Source: Streptomyces sp. LX-29 (GTDB taxonomy: Bacteria > Actinomycetota > Actinomycetes > Streptomycetales > Streptomycetaceae). From it: a stretch of DNA of 64,000 nucleotides. The stretch spans positions 4,039,559 through 4,103,558 of the forward strand of contig NZ_CP089746.1 of the NCBI RefSeq assembly GCF_029541745.1. Reading direction: 5' to 3'. Both the position numbers and the translations under genes were made by a program. Every line of letters begins with the position of its first letter. Position 1 is the first letter of the stretch. Of the stretch, positions 20,185 through 28,468 are shown piece by piece. The notes beneath the pieces are model-generated. The model was not told the DNA's origin. It ran no database searches and saw only the letters and a program-made list of their open reading frames with translations.

Positions 20185-20288
20185 GCCGCGCCGCCGCCCC
20201 CGTCCGACGGGGGCGGCCGGGGCCGTTGGTACGAAAGTCCGGGTGGGTGCGGCACTGGTGCGGGGGATCGTGGGTAGTCTCGGTTGTC

Positions 20289-21068
20289 ATGGAGCATGAG
20301 GTGTTCGTGCCGTACCCCGTCGGCACCGTCCGCCGGGCCCTGTCCGACCCGGCCCGCGTCGCCCGTAGCATCCCCGGGCTGCATCGGGACCCCGACGCCT
20401 CGGCGGACGATGCGATCGCCGGGCGGCTGCGCATCCGCGTCGGCGGCTCCACGATCACCTATCGCGGGGTGTTGCGGGTGGCCGGGCACGAGGGTGTGTT
20501 CACCGCCGAGGGCGAGGGCACCGAGGCGCGGGGGAACGGCTCCGCGCGGATCTCCTTGACGATCGTCCCGAAGCCGGCGGAGGGCGGGACGCTGCTGGTC
20601 TGCTCCGGGACCGCGCACAGCGAGGGCCGGCTGTCCGAGGCCGGCGCGGAGTCGGTGGACGCGGTCGCGCGTCGACTGCTGGATCGTTTCGGGACCGGGC
20701 TCACGGCGGATCTGGAGGCCCATCCGGAGGCGGTCGCGGGCGAGTCCGCCTCCCTCTTCGACGCCGATGTGCCGCCGCCCTCCCTGGACCCACGCGTCGG
20801 CGAGGTCGTGGAGGGGGTGGACGGCTTCGACGGCTTCGAGGAGACGGGCGAGGAGCCCCCGGCCGAGGCCGCGCACGCCCGCCGCACGATGATCGGCCGC
20901 TCCACCGAGGAGGTCGACCACGCGCCCCCGCGCGGCCGGTACGCCCCGGTGCCCGCGCCCGAGGCCGCGCCGGCCTCGCTCGCCCTGCGCTGGGCGGCTC
21001 CGGCCGCCGCGCTGGTGCTCGCGTCCGCGGTCGTGGTGGGCCGCCGGGTGTTGCGCCGCCGCCGCTGA
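20289..21068 (+). CDS. SRPBCC/CoxG-like protein with C-terminal membrane helix
   Basis: 259 residues. The first 145 or so form an SRPBCC (START-like) ligand-binding domain like carbon-monoxide-dehydrogenase subunit G (FVPYPVGTVRRALSDPARVARSIPGL, then ITYRGVLRVAGHEG). An acidic Pro-rich linker follows, and a C-terminal hydrophobic helix (LRWAAPAAALVLASAVVV) ends in RRVLRRRR. It is thus a tail-anchored protein with its START domain in the cytosol. TAGTCT lies 8 bases before the ATG: leaderless. No CO-dehydrogenase genes are nearby, so the CoxG link is fold only. Confidence 0.8.
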   Translation: MEHEVFVPYPVGTVRRALSDPARVARSIPGLHRDPDASADDAIAGRLRIRVGGSTITYRGVLRVAGHEGVFTAEGEGTEARGNGSARISLTIVPKPAEGGTLLVCSGTAHSEGRLSEAGAESVDAVARRLLDRFGTGLTADLEAHPEAVAGESASLFDADVPPPSLDPRVGEVVEGVDGFDGFEETGEEPPAEAAHARRTMIGRSTEEVDHAPPRGRYAPVPAPEAAPASLALRWAAPAAALVLASAVVVGRRVLRRRR

Positions 21069-21111
21069 GCGCCTGCTACCTCGGCGTCCCCCGGGCGCCT
21101 AGAGTCGACCC

Positions 21112-21939
21112 GTGACCATCGACGACTCCACGCAAGGCTCCCCGGGGGCCACGGGTGTTCGGCTCACGGCCGGCGACGCCGAACTGACCGTGCTGCCGGA
21201 CCACGGCTGCCGCATCGGCTCGTTGCGGATCGGCGGCATGGAAGTGCTGCGCCAGGGGGCCGAGTTCGGTGCCTTCCCGATGGTGCCGTGGTGCGGACGG
21301 GTGGAACTCGGGCAGTTCCGCAACGGCGGCGAGCGGCACCAGCTTCCCGTCAACGCCCCGCCCCACGCCATCCACGGCACCGGTCGGGACACCGCCTGGC
21401 GCACGGCGCGGGCGGACGGGGCGAGCGCGGTCTTCACCTACGAGCTCGCCGAGCCCTGGCCGTACCCGGGCCTGGTCACGCAGGTGTTCGAGCTGGCCGA
21501 GGGCGGCCTGACGATCACGATGAGCGTGGAGGCGACCGGCGACTCCTTCCCGGCGCAGGCCGGCTGGCACCCGTGGTTCCTGCGCAACCTGGGGCGGGGC
21601 GGCTCGGACGTCGAGCTCTCCTTCACCCCCGAGTGGCAGGAGGAGCGGGGCGACGACCATCTGCCCACCGGCCGCCGTATCGCTCCCCGCCCCGGGCCGT
21701 GGGACGACTGCTTCGGCATGCCGGAGGGCGTGGACACCACCCTCACCTGGCCGGGCGAGCTGGAGCTGAAGGTCACCAGCCGCAGTGAGTGGGTCGTCGT
21801 CTTCGACGAGCTGGAGGAGGCGGTGTGCGTCGAGCCGCAGTCCGGTCCGCCCAACGGGCTGAACACCCTGCCGCGCCTGGTCACCCCCATCGACCCGCTG
21901 GAGATGTCCACGACGTGGCGCTGGCGCGCACTGGCCTGA
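21112..21939 (+). CDS. Aldose 1-epimerase family protein
   Basis: 275 residues with the galactose-mutarotase beta-sandwich. Marks are ELTVLPDHGCRIGSLRIGG, FPMVPWCGRV, the His in PPHAIHGTGRDTAW (catalytic-type His in HG), GWHPWFLRN with the second His, and VCVEPQSGPPNGLN with the Glu that acts as base in the family. It interconverts sugar anomers, or may belong to the hexose-6-phosphate epimerase side of the family. TAGAGT sits 6 bases before the GTG (leaderless). It is 31 bases before the pyrE start, which has its own promoter-like hexamer. Confidence 0.88.
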   Translation: MTIDDSTQGSPGATGVRLTAGDAELTVLPDHGCRIGSLRIGGMEVLRQGAEFGAFPMVPWCGRVELGQFRNGGERHQLPVNAPPHAIHGTGRDTAWRTARADGASAVFTYELAEPWPYPGLVTQVFELAEGGLTITMSVEATGDSFPAQAGWHPWFLRNLGRGGSDVELSFTPEWQEERGDDHLPTGRRIAPRPGPWDDCFGMPEGVDTTLTWPGELELKVTSRSEWVVVFDELEEAVCVEPQSGPPNGLNTLPRLVTPIDPLEMSTTWRWRALA

Positions 21940-21970
21940 CGGCCGGCCGTGAGCGCTTAAGCTCGTGCGT

Positions 21971-22510
21971 ATGAGCGATGCCCGTGACGCCCTGCTTCAG
22001 CAGATCAAGGACAAGGCCGTGGTCCACGGCAAGGTCACCCTCTCCTCCGGGCTGGAGGCCGACTACTACATCGATCTGCGCCGGATCACCCTCGATGCCG
22101 AGGCCGCGCCGCTGGTCGGGCAGGTCATGCTCGACACCACGGCCGACCTGGAGTACGACGCCGTGGGCGGGTTGACCCTGGGCGCGGACCCGGTGGCCAC
22201 GTCGATGCTGCACGCCGCCGCGGCGCGCGGGCGCAAGCTCGACGCCTTCGTGGTGCGCAAGGCGCAGAAGACCCACGGCATGCAGCGCCGGATCGAGGGC
22301 CCGGACATCAAGGGCCGTCGGGTGCTGGTGGTCGAGGACACCTCCACCACCGGTGGCTCCCCGTTGACCGCGGTGGAGGCGGCCCGGGAGGCCGGCGCCG
22401 AGGTGGTCGCGGTCGCGACGATCGTGGACCGCGGCGCGGCCGGGGCGATCGAGGAGGCGGGCCTGCGCTATGTGCCCGCGTTCCAGCTGGCCGATCTTGA
22501 CCTCGGCTGA
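21971..22510 (+). CDS. pyrE: Orotate phosphoribosyltransferase
   Basis: Joins orotate to PRPP to give orotidine 5'-phosphate in pyrimidine synthesis. 179 residues, normal length. LSSGLEADYYIDLRRIT is the N-terminal signature. VVRKAQKTHG holds the flexible-loop Lys/His. VLVVEDTSTTGGSPLTAVEA is the PRPP-binding motif. TAAGCT stands 7 bases before this ATG, so it is preferred to the GTG 6 bases upstream and the mRNA is probably leaderless. A palindrome with a parS core follows 26 bases after the stop. Confidence 0.95.
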   Translation: MSDARDALLQQIKDKAVVHGKVTLSSGLEADYYIDLRRITLDAEAAPLVGQVMLDTTADLEYDAVGGLTLGADPVATSMLHAAAARGRKLDAFVVRKAQKTHGMQRRIEGPDIKGRRVLVVEDTSTTGGSPLTAVEAAREAGAEVVAVATIVDRGAAGAIEEAGLRYVPAFQLADLDLG

Positions 22511-22535
22511 CGGGGCTCTGAGCTGGGGCTTTACC

Positions 22536-22573
22536 AAGGGGCGGGGTGTTTCACGTGAAACACCCCGCCCCTT
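22536..22573 (+). terminator. 38-bp perfect palindrome, terminator-like, behind pyrE
   Basis: The palindrome is centred between 22554 and 22555, with each arm 19 bp. The outer part is GGGGCGGGGTG with its complement, flanked by AA and TT. As RNA it would form a long GC-rich hairpin followed by TTTG, a plausible pyrE terminator. Its core is a perfect parS site. Confidence 0.8.
22548..22561. other. parS site (ParB-binding centromere element)
   Basis: GTTTCACGTGAAAC is an exact match to the 14-bp parS consensus of Streptomyces. In that genus some twenty copies cluster within a few hundred kilobases of oriC and recruit ParB for segregation at sporulation. The site is intergenic, between pyrE and the aldolase gene, and sits in the middle of a longer perfect palindrome. 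Chance occurrence of a 14-mer in 64 kb is very unlikely. Confidence 0.88.
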
Positions 22574-22703
22574 TGTGATGCCCGGGCAGTGCGCCGTCTG
22601 GAGCAAATGAAGGAGTCTGGGAAGATGGGCCGGACGACGACGTCGCCCACCGGTTAGGTCAGGGCCAAGAACCACACCCCGCCACATCACAAGGAGCGGA
22701 CAG

Positions 22704-23726
22704 ATGCCCATCGCATCCCCCGAGATCTACAACGAGATGCTTGACCGGGCGAAGGCAGGCAAGTTCGCCTACCCGGCGATCAATGTGACCTCGACGCAGA
22801 CGCTGCACGCCGCACTCCGTGGTTTCGCCGAGGCTGAGAGCGACGGCATCATCCAGATCTCCACCGGTGGCGCCGAGTTCCTGGGCGGGCAGTACAGCAA
22901 GGACATGGTGTCCGGTGCGGTCGCCCTCGCCGAGTTCGCGCACGTGGTCGCCAAGAAGTACCCGGTGAACATCGCGCTGCACACCGACCACTGCCCGAAG
23001 GACAAGCTCGACGGCTACGTCCGTCCGCTGCTGGCCATCTCGCAGGAGCGCGTCGCGGCCGGCCAGAACCCGCTCTTCCAGTCCCACATGTGGGACGGCT
23101 CCGCGGAGAAGCTCGACGACAACCTGGCCATCGCCCAGGAGCTGCTCGCCGAGGCGGTCAAGGCCAAGATCATCCTTGAGGTCGAGATCACCCCGACCGG
23201 TGGCGAGGAGGACGGCGTCACCCACGAGATCAACGACGAGCTCTACACCACCGTCGCCGACGCGGAGCGCACCGCCGAGGCGCTGGGCCTGGGCGAGAAG
23301 GGCCGCTACCTGCTGGCCGCCTCCTTCGGCAACGTCCACGGCGTCTACAAGCCGGGCAACGTCGTGCTCCGCCCGGAGCTGCTCCGTGACCTCCAGGACG
23401 GCATCGCCGCCAAGCACGGCAAGGCCGACCCGTTCGACTTCGTCTTCCACGGCGGCTCCGGCTCCACCGAGGAGGAGATCCGCACCGCGCTGGAGAACGG
23501 CGTCGTGAAGATGAACCTCGACACCGACACCCAGTACGCCTTCACCCGTCCGGTCGCGGACCACATGTTCCGCAACTACGACGGCGTCCTGAAGATCGAC
23601 GGCGAGGTCGGCGACAAGAAGACCTACGACCCGCGCAGCTGGGGCAAGCTGGCGGAGAAGGGCATGGCCGAGCGCGTCACCAAGGCGTGCGCGGACCTGC
23701 GCTCCACCGGTACCAAGCTGAAGTAA
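22704..23726 (+). CDS. fbaA: Class II fructose-bisphosphate aldolase
   Basis: Zinc-dependent aldolase of glycolysis and gluconeogenesis; cleaves fructose 1,6-bisphosphate to dihydroxyacetone phosphate and glyceraldehyde 3-phosphate. 340 residues. NIALHTDHCPKDKL carries the catalytic Asp and a zinc His. VEITPTGGEEDGV has the Glu of the active-site loop. LLAASFGNVHGVYKPG and DFVFHGGSGSTEEEI give the other zinc His and the phosphate-binding Gly-Ser loop. AAGGAGCGG lies 6 bases before the ATG. It has a 193-base upstream region that includes the parS palindrome, and a strong terminator after it. Confidence 0.97.
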   Translation: MPIASPEIYNEMLDRAKAGKFAYPAINVTSTQTLHAALRGFAEAESDGIIQISTGGAEFLGGQYSKDMVSGAVALAEFAHVVAKKYPVNIALHTDHCPKDKLDGYVRPLLAISQERVAAGQNPLFQSHMWDGSAEKLDDNLAIAQELLAEAVKAKIILEVEITPTGGEEDGVTHEINDELYTTVADAERTAEALGLGEKGRYLLAASFGNVHGVYKPGNVVLRPELLRDLQDGIAAKHGKADPFDFVFHGGSGSTEEEIRTALENGVVKMNLDTDTQYAFTRPVADHMFRNYDGVLKIDGEVGDKKTYDPRSWGKLAEKGMAERVTKACADLRSTGTKLK

Positions 23727-23747
23727 CGCCTCGCGCGCCCGCACAGG

Positions 23748-23775
23748 GGCCCGGCCGCCGCCCGGCGGCCGGGCC
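23748..23775 (+). terminator. Terminator of the aldolase gene
   Basis: 12-bp perfect stem GGCCCGGCCGCC / GGCGGCCGGGCC with a GCCC loop, 22 bases after the stop, followed by TTCG. The next 140 bases to the MFS gene are GC-rich, with TCGTGCGTCCGG present twice. Confidence 0.85.
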
Positions 23776-23916
23776 TTCGTGCGTCCGGTGCGGCCGGGCC
23801 CTCGTGCGTCCGGCGGCCGGGTCCCCGGTGTCGTCCGGCGGGCCGGCCCGCGTGACGTGGGCGGGGATGCGGCCGGCCACCGCGCACACCGCGCCCCCGC
23901 GAGGCATCATCCCCCT

Positions 23917-25518
23917 ATGAGCGACACCGTCGCCGGCGCACTGCGGCTCGCCCAGCCGCGGGGCCGCTGGGTGCTGCTGACCGCCGTGCTCGGATCCGGG
24001 ATGGCGATGCTCGACAGCACGGTGGTCAATGTCGCGCTGCCCCGCATCGGGGAGGACCTCGACGCCGACCTGGCGGCGCTCCAGTGGACCGTCAACGCCT
24101 ACATGCTCACGCTCGCCGGCCTGATCCTGCTCGGCGGCGCGCTGGGCGACCGCTTCGGGCGGCGGCGGATCTTCGTGGTCGGCGTGGTCTGGTTCGCGCT
24201 GGCCTCGCTGCTGTGCGGGCTGGCCCCCAGCGCCGGGGTGCTCATCGCCGCTCGCGCCCTCCAGGGCATCGGCGGTGCCCTCCTCACCCCCGGCTCCCTG
24301 GCGCTGATCCAGGCCAGCTTCCACCCCGACCAGCGGGCCCGCGCGGTCGGCGCCTGGTCCGGGCTCGGCGGCGTCGCCGCGGCGGTCGGACCGTTCCTCG
24401 GCGGCTGGCTGGTGGACGGGCCGGGCTGGCGCTGGGTGTTCTTCCTCAACGTGCCGCTGGCCGCCGTCTGTGTGCCCGTCGCGCTCCGGCACGTCCCCGA
24501 GAGCCGCGACCCCGACGCCGGCGGTCGCTTCGATGTCGCGGGCGCCGTGCTCGGCGCGCTCGCGCTGGGCGCCGTCACGTACGCCCTGATCGCCGCGCCC
24601 GAACAGGGGCCCTCCCCGGCGGTGATCGCCTCCGGCGTCGGCGGGCTGCTGCTCGGGGCCGCGTTCGTCGTGCTGGAGCGACGGCTCCCCGCCCCCATGC
24701 TGCCGCCGCGGATCTTCCGCTCCCGGCAGTTCACCGCGGTCAACACCGTCACCCTGTGCGTCTACGCCGCCTTCAGCGGCTTCTTCTTCCTCTCCGTGCT
24801 CCAGCTCCAGGTCGTCCTCGACTACTCGGCGCTGGCCGCCGGCACCGCGCTGCTCCCGACCACCCTGCTGATGCTGCTGCTCTCCGCGCGCTCGGGCGAG
24901 CTCGGCCAGCGGATCGGGCCCCGCATCCCGCTCACGGTGGGTCCGCTGCTGTGCGCGGTCGGGATCCTGCTGATGACGCGGGCCGGGCCCGGCGCCTCGT
25001 ACTGGACCGTGATCCTGCCCGCGCTGCTGGTCCTCGGCGCCGGCATGGTCCTGCTGGTGGCCCCGCTGACCGCCACCGTCCTGGCCTCCGTCGAGGTGGC
25101 GCGCGCCGGGCTCGCCAGCGGCGTCAACAACGCGGTCGCCCGAGCCGCCGGGCTGATGGCCGTCGCCGCGCTGCCGCTGCTCGCCGGGATGGGGCCGGAG
25201 GCGTACCGGGAGGCCGACGCGTTCGACGCCGCCTTCGTCAGGGCCATGCTGATCTGCGCCGGCCTGCTGGTCCTGGGGGCGCTGATCGCCTGGTGCACGG
25301 TCCGCGACGACGTGCTGGAGGAGAAGCCCGCCCCCGCGCCCGCCCCCGCCCCCGGCGAGGCGGTCCCGGCCAGCGAGGGGCGGCCGGCGGCCGGGACCCC
25401 GGAGGCCGGCGAGTGCGAGGAGCACTGTCACCTCGAGTGCACCTACCACTGCGGTGTGGTGTCCCCGCCGCTGGACCCGGGCGAGCGGCCCCGCCCGGGC
25501 CGCGCGCGCGAGCCGTAG
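23917..25518 (+). CDS. MFS transporter, EmrB/QacA (DHA2) family
   Basis: 533-residue proton-driven exporter with 14 predicted membrane helices. Helix 1 has the DHA2 motif MAMLDSTVVNVALPRIG. The loop 2-3 motif A is GGALGDRFGRRRIFVVG. Motif C is seen as GVAAAVGPFLGGWLVD. After helix 14 an unusual cytosolic tail is Ala/Pro-rich and then holds CEEHCHLECTYHC at about residues 500-512: three His and four Cys in 13 positions, like a metal-binding knuckle. The ATG at 23917 fits family N-termini. Likely a multidrug or metabolite efflux pump; substrate not known. No adjacent TetR/MarR regulator. Confidence 0.9.
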   Translation: MSDTVAGALRLAQPRGRWVLLTAVLGSGMAMLDSTVVNVALPRIGEDLDADLAALQWTVNAYMLTLAGLILLGGALGDRFGRRRIFVVGVVWFALASLLCGLAPSAGVLIAARALQGIGGALLTPGSLALIQASFHPDQRARAVGAWSGLGGVAAAVGPFLGGWLVDGPGWRWVFFLNVPLAAVCVPVALRHVPESRDPDAGGRFDVAGAVLGALALGAVTYALIAAPEQGPSPAVIASGVGGLLLGAAFVVLERRLPAPMLPPRIFRSRQFTAVNTVTLCVYAAFSGFFFLSVLQLQVVLDYSALAAGTALLPTTLLMLLLSARSGELGQRIGPRIPLTVGPLLCAVGILLMTRAGPGASYWTVILPALLVLGAGMVLLVAPLTATVLASVEVARAGLASGVNNAVARAAGLMAVAALPLLAGMGPEAYREADAFDAAFVRAMLICAGLLVLGALIAWCTVRDDVLEEKPAPAPAPAPGEAVPASEGRPAAGTPEAGECEEHCHLECTYHCGVVSPPLDPGERPRPGRAREP

Positions 25519-25648
25519 CCGCCGGCCGGGCCCGCCGTCGACGCACCGGCCTCACGGGCCCGTACCGGCCCCCACCCGCCCCCACCGGCCCGTACCCGTG
25601 GGGTACGCGACGCGTCCGTCCGGCCCCCGGTCCGGCAGACTGGAGGTC

Positions 25649-26062
25649 ATGGCCATTCACGAGAACCTGCTCGGGGGACCGCCCCCGACCCACCTGCCCG
25701 ACGACCCCGAGCCGCGTGAGCTGCTCGCGTCCGGCGCGGCCCCCGCCGAGGTCGCCGCGAAGTACCCCACATCCTCGCTGGCGTGGGCGCAGCTCGCCGA
25801 CGACGCCTTCGAGGCCGGGCGGGTCGTCGAGTCCTACGCGTACGCCCGCACGGGCTACCACCGGGGGCTGGACGCGCTGCGCCGCAACGGCTGGAAGGGC
25901 CACGGGCCGGTGCCGTTCGAGCACGAGCCGAACCGCGGCTTCCTGCGGTCGCTGCACGCGCTCGCCCGCGCCGCCCAGGCCATCGGGGAGCAGGAGGAGT
26001 ACGAGCGCTGCGCCACGTTCCTGCGGGACAGCTCGCCGACCGCGGCGGACACCCTCTCCTGA
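25649..26062 (+). CDS. DUF3151 family protein
   Basis: 137-residue soluble protein of DUF3151, an actinobacterial family of unknown role. It begins AIHENLLGGPPPTHLPDDP and continues with a helical TPR-like body (SLAWAQLADDAFEAGRVVESYAYARTGYHRGLDALRRNGWKG, then RGFLRSLHALARAAQAIGEQEEYERC). CAGACT lies 7 bases before the ATG: probably leaderless. A hairpin terminator follows. The 130-base gap before it is Pro/Thr-like GC repeat without a gene. Confidence 0.83.
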   Translation: MAIHENLLGGPPPTHLPDDPEPRELLASGAAPAEVAAKYPTSSLAWAQLADDAFEAGRVVESYAYARTGYHRGLDALRRNGWKGHGPVPFEHEPNRGFLRSLHALARAAQAIGEQEEYERCATFLRDSSPTAADTLS

Positions 26063-26152
26063 ACCCGTCCGGGTCAACGCCGAGGGCGTTTTCCGCTGCT
26101 GAGCGTTTTCAAGCGAACACAAGCGAACGTGTCCGATGACCGTCCGCATTCG

Positions 26153-26188
26153 GGGCCTGCCTGTTCCGTATATCGATCAGGCAGGCCC
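26153..26188 (+). terminator. Hairpin terminator between DUF3151 gene and kyn operon
   Basis: GGGCCTGCCTG and CAGGCAGGCCC pair over 11 bp with a 14-base AT-richer loop, followed by TTGTCG. It isolates the kynurenine operon from upstream transcription. The rest of 26063-26332 holds a short direct repeat AAGCGAAC (twice) and no gene. Confidence 0.75.
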
Positions 26189-26332
26189 TTGTCGTACGCG
26201 CTCGCGGCACGCATGATGCGCATGGGCACGCTGGTCCGGCCGGACGCGTGGCCCGAGAGGGGACCGGGGCTCCGATGCCGAGAAGGAAGGGGCGGACCGC
26301 TACCCGGACGCACGCTGTACTAGGAGACAGTG

Positions 26333-27223
26333 ATGTCGCACGACCCCGACGTGTACGAAGCCGAGCCGGTGGCGGACGCCGTACCGGGCGCCGACTCCGA
26401 GACGCCGAACCTCGACTTCGAAGGAACCACTCCCTACGAGGACTACGTGAAGGCGTCCGTCCTCACCCATCTCCAGCACCCGCTCTCCGACGACCCGGGC
26501 GAGATGGTGTTCCTGGTGACGACCCAGGTGATGGAGTTGTGGTTCACCGTCATCGTCCATGAGTGGGAGACCGCGGCCAAGGCGCTGCGCGAGGACGACC
26601 TGCCGGCCGCGATGGCCGCGCTGCTCCGCTCCACCCATGAGCTGGAGGCGCTCAACGCCTCCTGGAAGCCGCTGGCGCGACTGACGCCGGCGCAGTTCAA
26701 CGGCTACCGCTCGGCGCTCGGCGAGGGCTCCGGGTTCCAGTCCGCGATGTACCGCCGGATGGAGTTCCTGCTCGGGGACAAGGCCGCGTCGATGCTCGTC
26801 CCGCACCGGGGCTCGCCGCGGGTCCACGCCGAGTTGGAGAAGGCGCTCGCCGAGCCCAGCCTCTACGACGAGGTGCTGCGCTACCTGGCCCGCCGGGGCT
26901 TCGAGATCCAGGAGTCCGTCCTGGAACGCGACCTCACCCAGCGCTACCAGCCCGATCCGTCGGTCGAGGCCGCCTGGCAGCGGATCTACTCCGAGCCCGC
27001 CCTGGCCACCGGCCTCGGCGGTGGCGAGCTCGCCCAGCTGGGCGAGGCGCTCACCGAGGTCGCCGAGCTGGTGTGGCGCTGGCGCAACGACCACCTGGTG
27101 GCCACCCGGCGCGCGATGGGCGCCAAGACCGGCACCGGCGGTTCGGCGGGCGTGGCCTGGCTGGAGAAGCGGGCCGGCAAGCACGTCTTCCCCGAGCTGT
27201 GGACGGCGCGCAGCCATGTCTGA
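26333..27223 (+). CDS. kynA: Tryptophan 2,3-dioxygenase
   Basis: Heme enzyme that opens the indole ring of L-tryptophan to N-formylkynurenine, the first step of the kynurenine pathway. 296 residues. Family marks are TTPYEDYVKA (Tyr pair near substrate), GFQSAMYRRMEFLLG (Arg for the carboxylate), RWRNDHLVATRR (His, proximal heme ligand) and the GTGGSAG loop. In the motif usually HQxxELW, this protein has T-T-Q-V-M-E-L-W, with Thr64 where the distal His normally stands. AGGAG 6 bases before the ATG at 26333 decides against the GTG 3 bases upstream. Overlaps kynU by 8 bases. Confidence 0.95.
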   Translation: MSHDPDVYEAEPVADAVPGADSETPNLDFEGTTPYEDYVKASVLTHLQHPLSDDPGEMVFLVTTQVMELWFTVIVHEWETAAKALREDDLPAAMAALLRSTHELEALNASWKPLARLTPAQFNGYRSALGEGSGFQSAMYRRMEFLLGDKAASMLVPHRGSPRVHAELEKALAEPSLYDEVLRYLARRGFEIQESVLERDLTQRYQPDPSVEAAWQRIYSEPALATGLGGGELAQLGEALTEVAELVWRWRNDHLVATRRAMGAKTGTGGSAGVAWLEKRAGKHVFPELWTARSHV

Positions 27224-28466
27224 GAACTCCACGAACGAGCTCGTCGCGGAGGCGGCCCGCCTGGACGACGGCGATGAACTCGCCAAGCTCCGCGAGCGCT
27301 TCGCCCTCGACGACGACACCGTCTACCTCGACGGCAACTCGCTGGGCGCGCTGCCGCACACCGTCGCCCCGCGGCTGGCGGAGGTCGTCACCCACGAGTG
27401 GGGGCGGCTGCGCATCCGGTCCTGGGACGAGAGCGGCTGGTGGACCGCACCGGAGCGGGTCGGCGACCGGGTCGGCCGGCTGATCGGGGCCGCACCGGGC
27501 CAGGTGGTCGTGGGCGACTCGACCAGCGTCAACGTCTTCAAGGCGGTGGTCGCGGCCGTGCGGATCGCCCAGGAGGACGCCCGCGGGGACAACCGGGGGG
27601 ACATCGTCCGTGACGAGATCCTCGTCGACGAGACGACCTTCCCCACCGACGGCTACATCGCCCGCTCGGCGGCGCGGCTGACCGGTTGTGAGCCGCGGCC
27701 CCTGCCACCCGGCGAGATCGCGGCCGCGGTGGGTCCGCGCACCGCCGTCGTGCTGGTCAACCACGTCGACTACCGCACGGGCCGGCTGCACGACCTGCCC
27801 GGCATCACCGCCGCCGCGCGGGCGGCCGGGGCGCGCGTGGTGTGGGACCTCTGCCACAGCGCGGGCGCGCTGCCGGTGGACCTGGACGCCCATGGCGTCG
27901 ACTTCGCCGTGGGGTGCACGTACAAGTACCTGAACGGCGGGCCCGGCTCGCCGGCGTACCTGTACGTGGCGCGGGAGCTCCAGCCGCGCTTCGACTCCCC
28001 GCTGCCCGGCTGGAACTCGCACGCCGACCCGTTCGGGATGGACCCGGCGTACCGGCCGGCCGACGGGGCGCTCCGCGGCCGGGTCGGCACCCCCGACATC
28101 CTGTCGCTGCTCGCCCTGGAGGCGGCGCTGGACGTCTGGGACGGCGTCACCGTCGAGGCGGTGCGCGCCAAGAGCCTGGCCCTGACGGACTTCTTCCTCT
28201 CCTGCGTCGAGCGTCACGTCCCGGCCGGGAGGGTGGAGTCGGTCAGCCCCGCCGCGCACGCCGAGCGCGGCAGCCAGGTCTCGCTCCGCTGCCTTGACGC
28301 GGCTGCGGTGATGGCCGAGCTCATCCGGCGCGGCGTGGTCGGCGACTTCCGCCGCCCCGACGTGCTGCGCTTCGGCTTCACCCCGCTGTACACCTCCTTC
28401 GCCGACGCGGAGCGCGCCGCGCGCGTGCTCGGCGAGGTGCTGCGGGACGTCGGGGAGGTGGGCTGA
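27216..28466 (+). CDS. kynU: Kynureninase
   Basis: PLP enzyme that cleaves L-kynurenine to anthranilate and L-alanine. 416 residues, normal length. Marks are DTVYLDGNSLGALP at the N-terminus, WDLCHSAGALPVDLD (PLP-binding Asp) and CTYKYLNGGPGSPAYLY with Lys237 as the Schiff-base residue. The ATG lies within the last codons of kynA (8-base overlap), so translation is coupled. The downstream hydrolase follows after 2 bases. Products feed anthranilate pools or secondary metabolism; nothing here shows which. Confidence 0.95.
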   Translation: MSENSTNELVAEAARLDDGDELAKLRERFALDDDTVYLDGNSLGALPHTVAPRLAEVVTHEWGRLRIRSWDESGWWTAPERVGDRVGRLIGAAPGQVVVGDSTSVNVFKAVVAAVRIAQEDARGDNRGDIVRDEILVDETTFPTDGYIARSAARLTGCEPRPLPPGEIAAAVGPRTAVVLVNHVDYRTGRLHDLPGITAAARAAGARVVWDLCHSAGALPVDLDAHGVDFAVGCTYKYLNGGPGSPAYLYVARELQPRFDSPLPGWNSHADPFGMDPAYRPADGALRGRVGTPDILSLLALEAALDVWDGVTVEAVRAKSLALTDFFLSCVERHVPAGRVESVSPAAHAERGSQVSLRCLDAAAVMAELIRRGVVGDFRRPDVLRFGFTPLYTSFADAERAARVLGEVLRDVGEVG

Positions 28467-28468
28467 CC

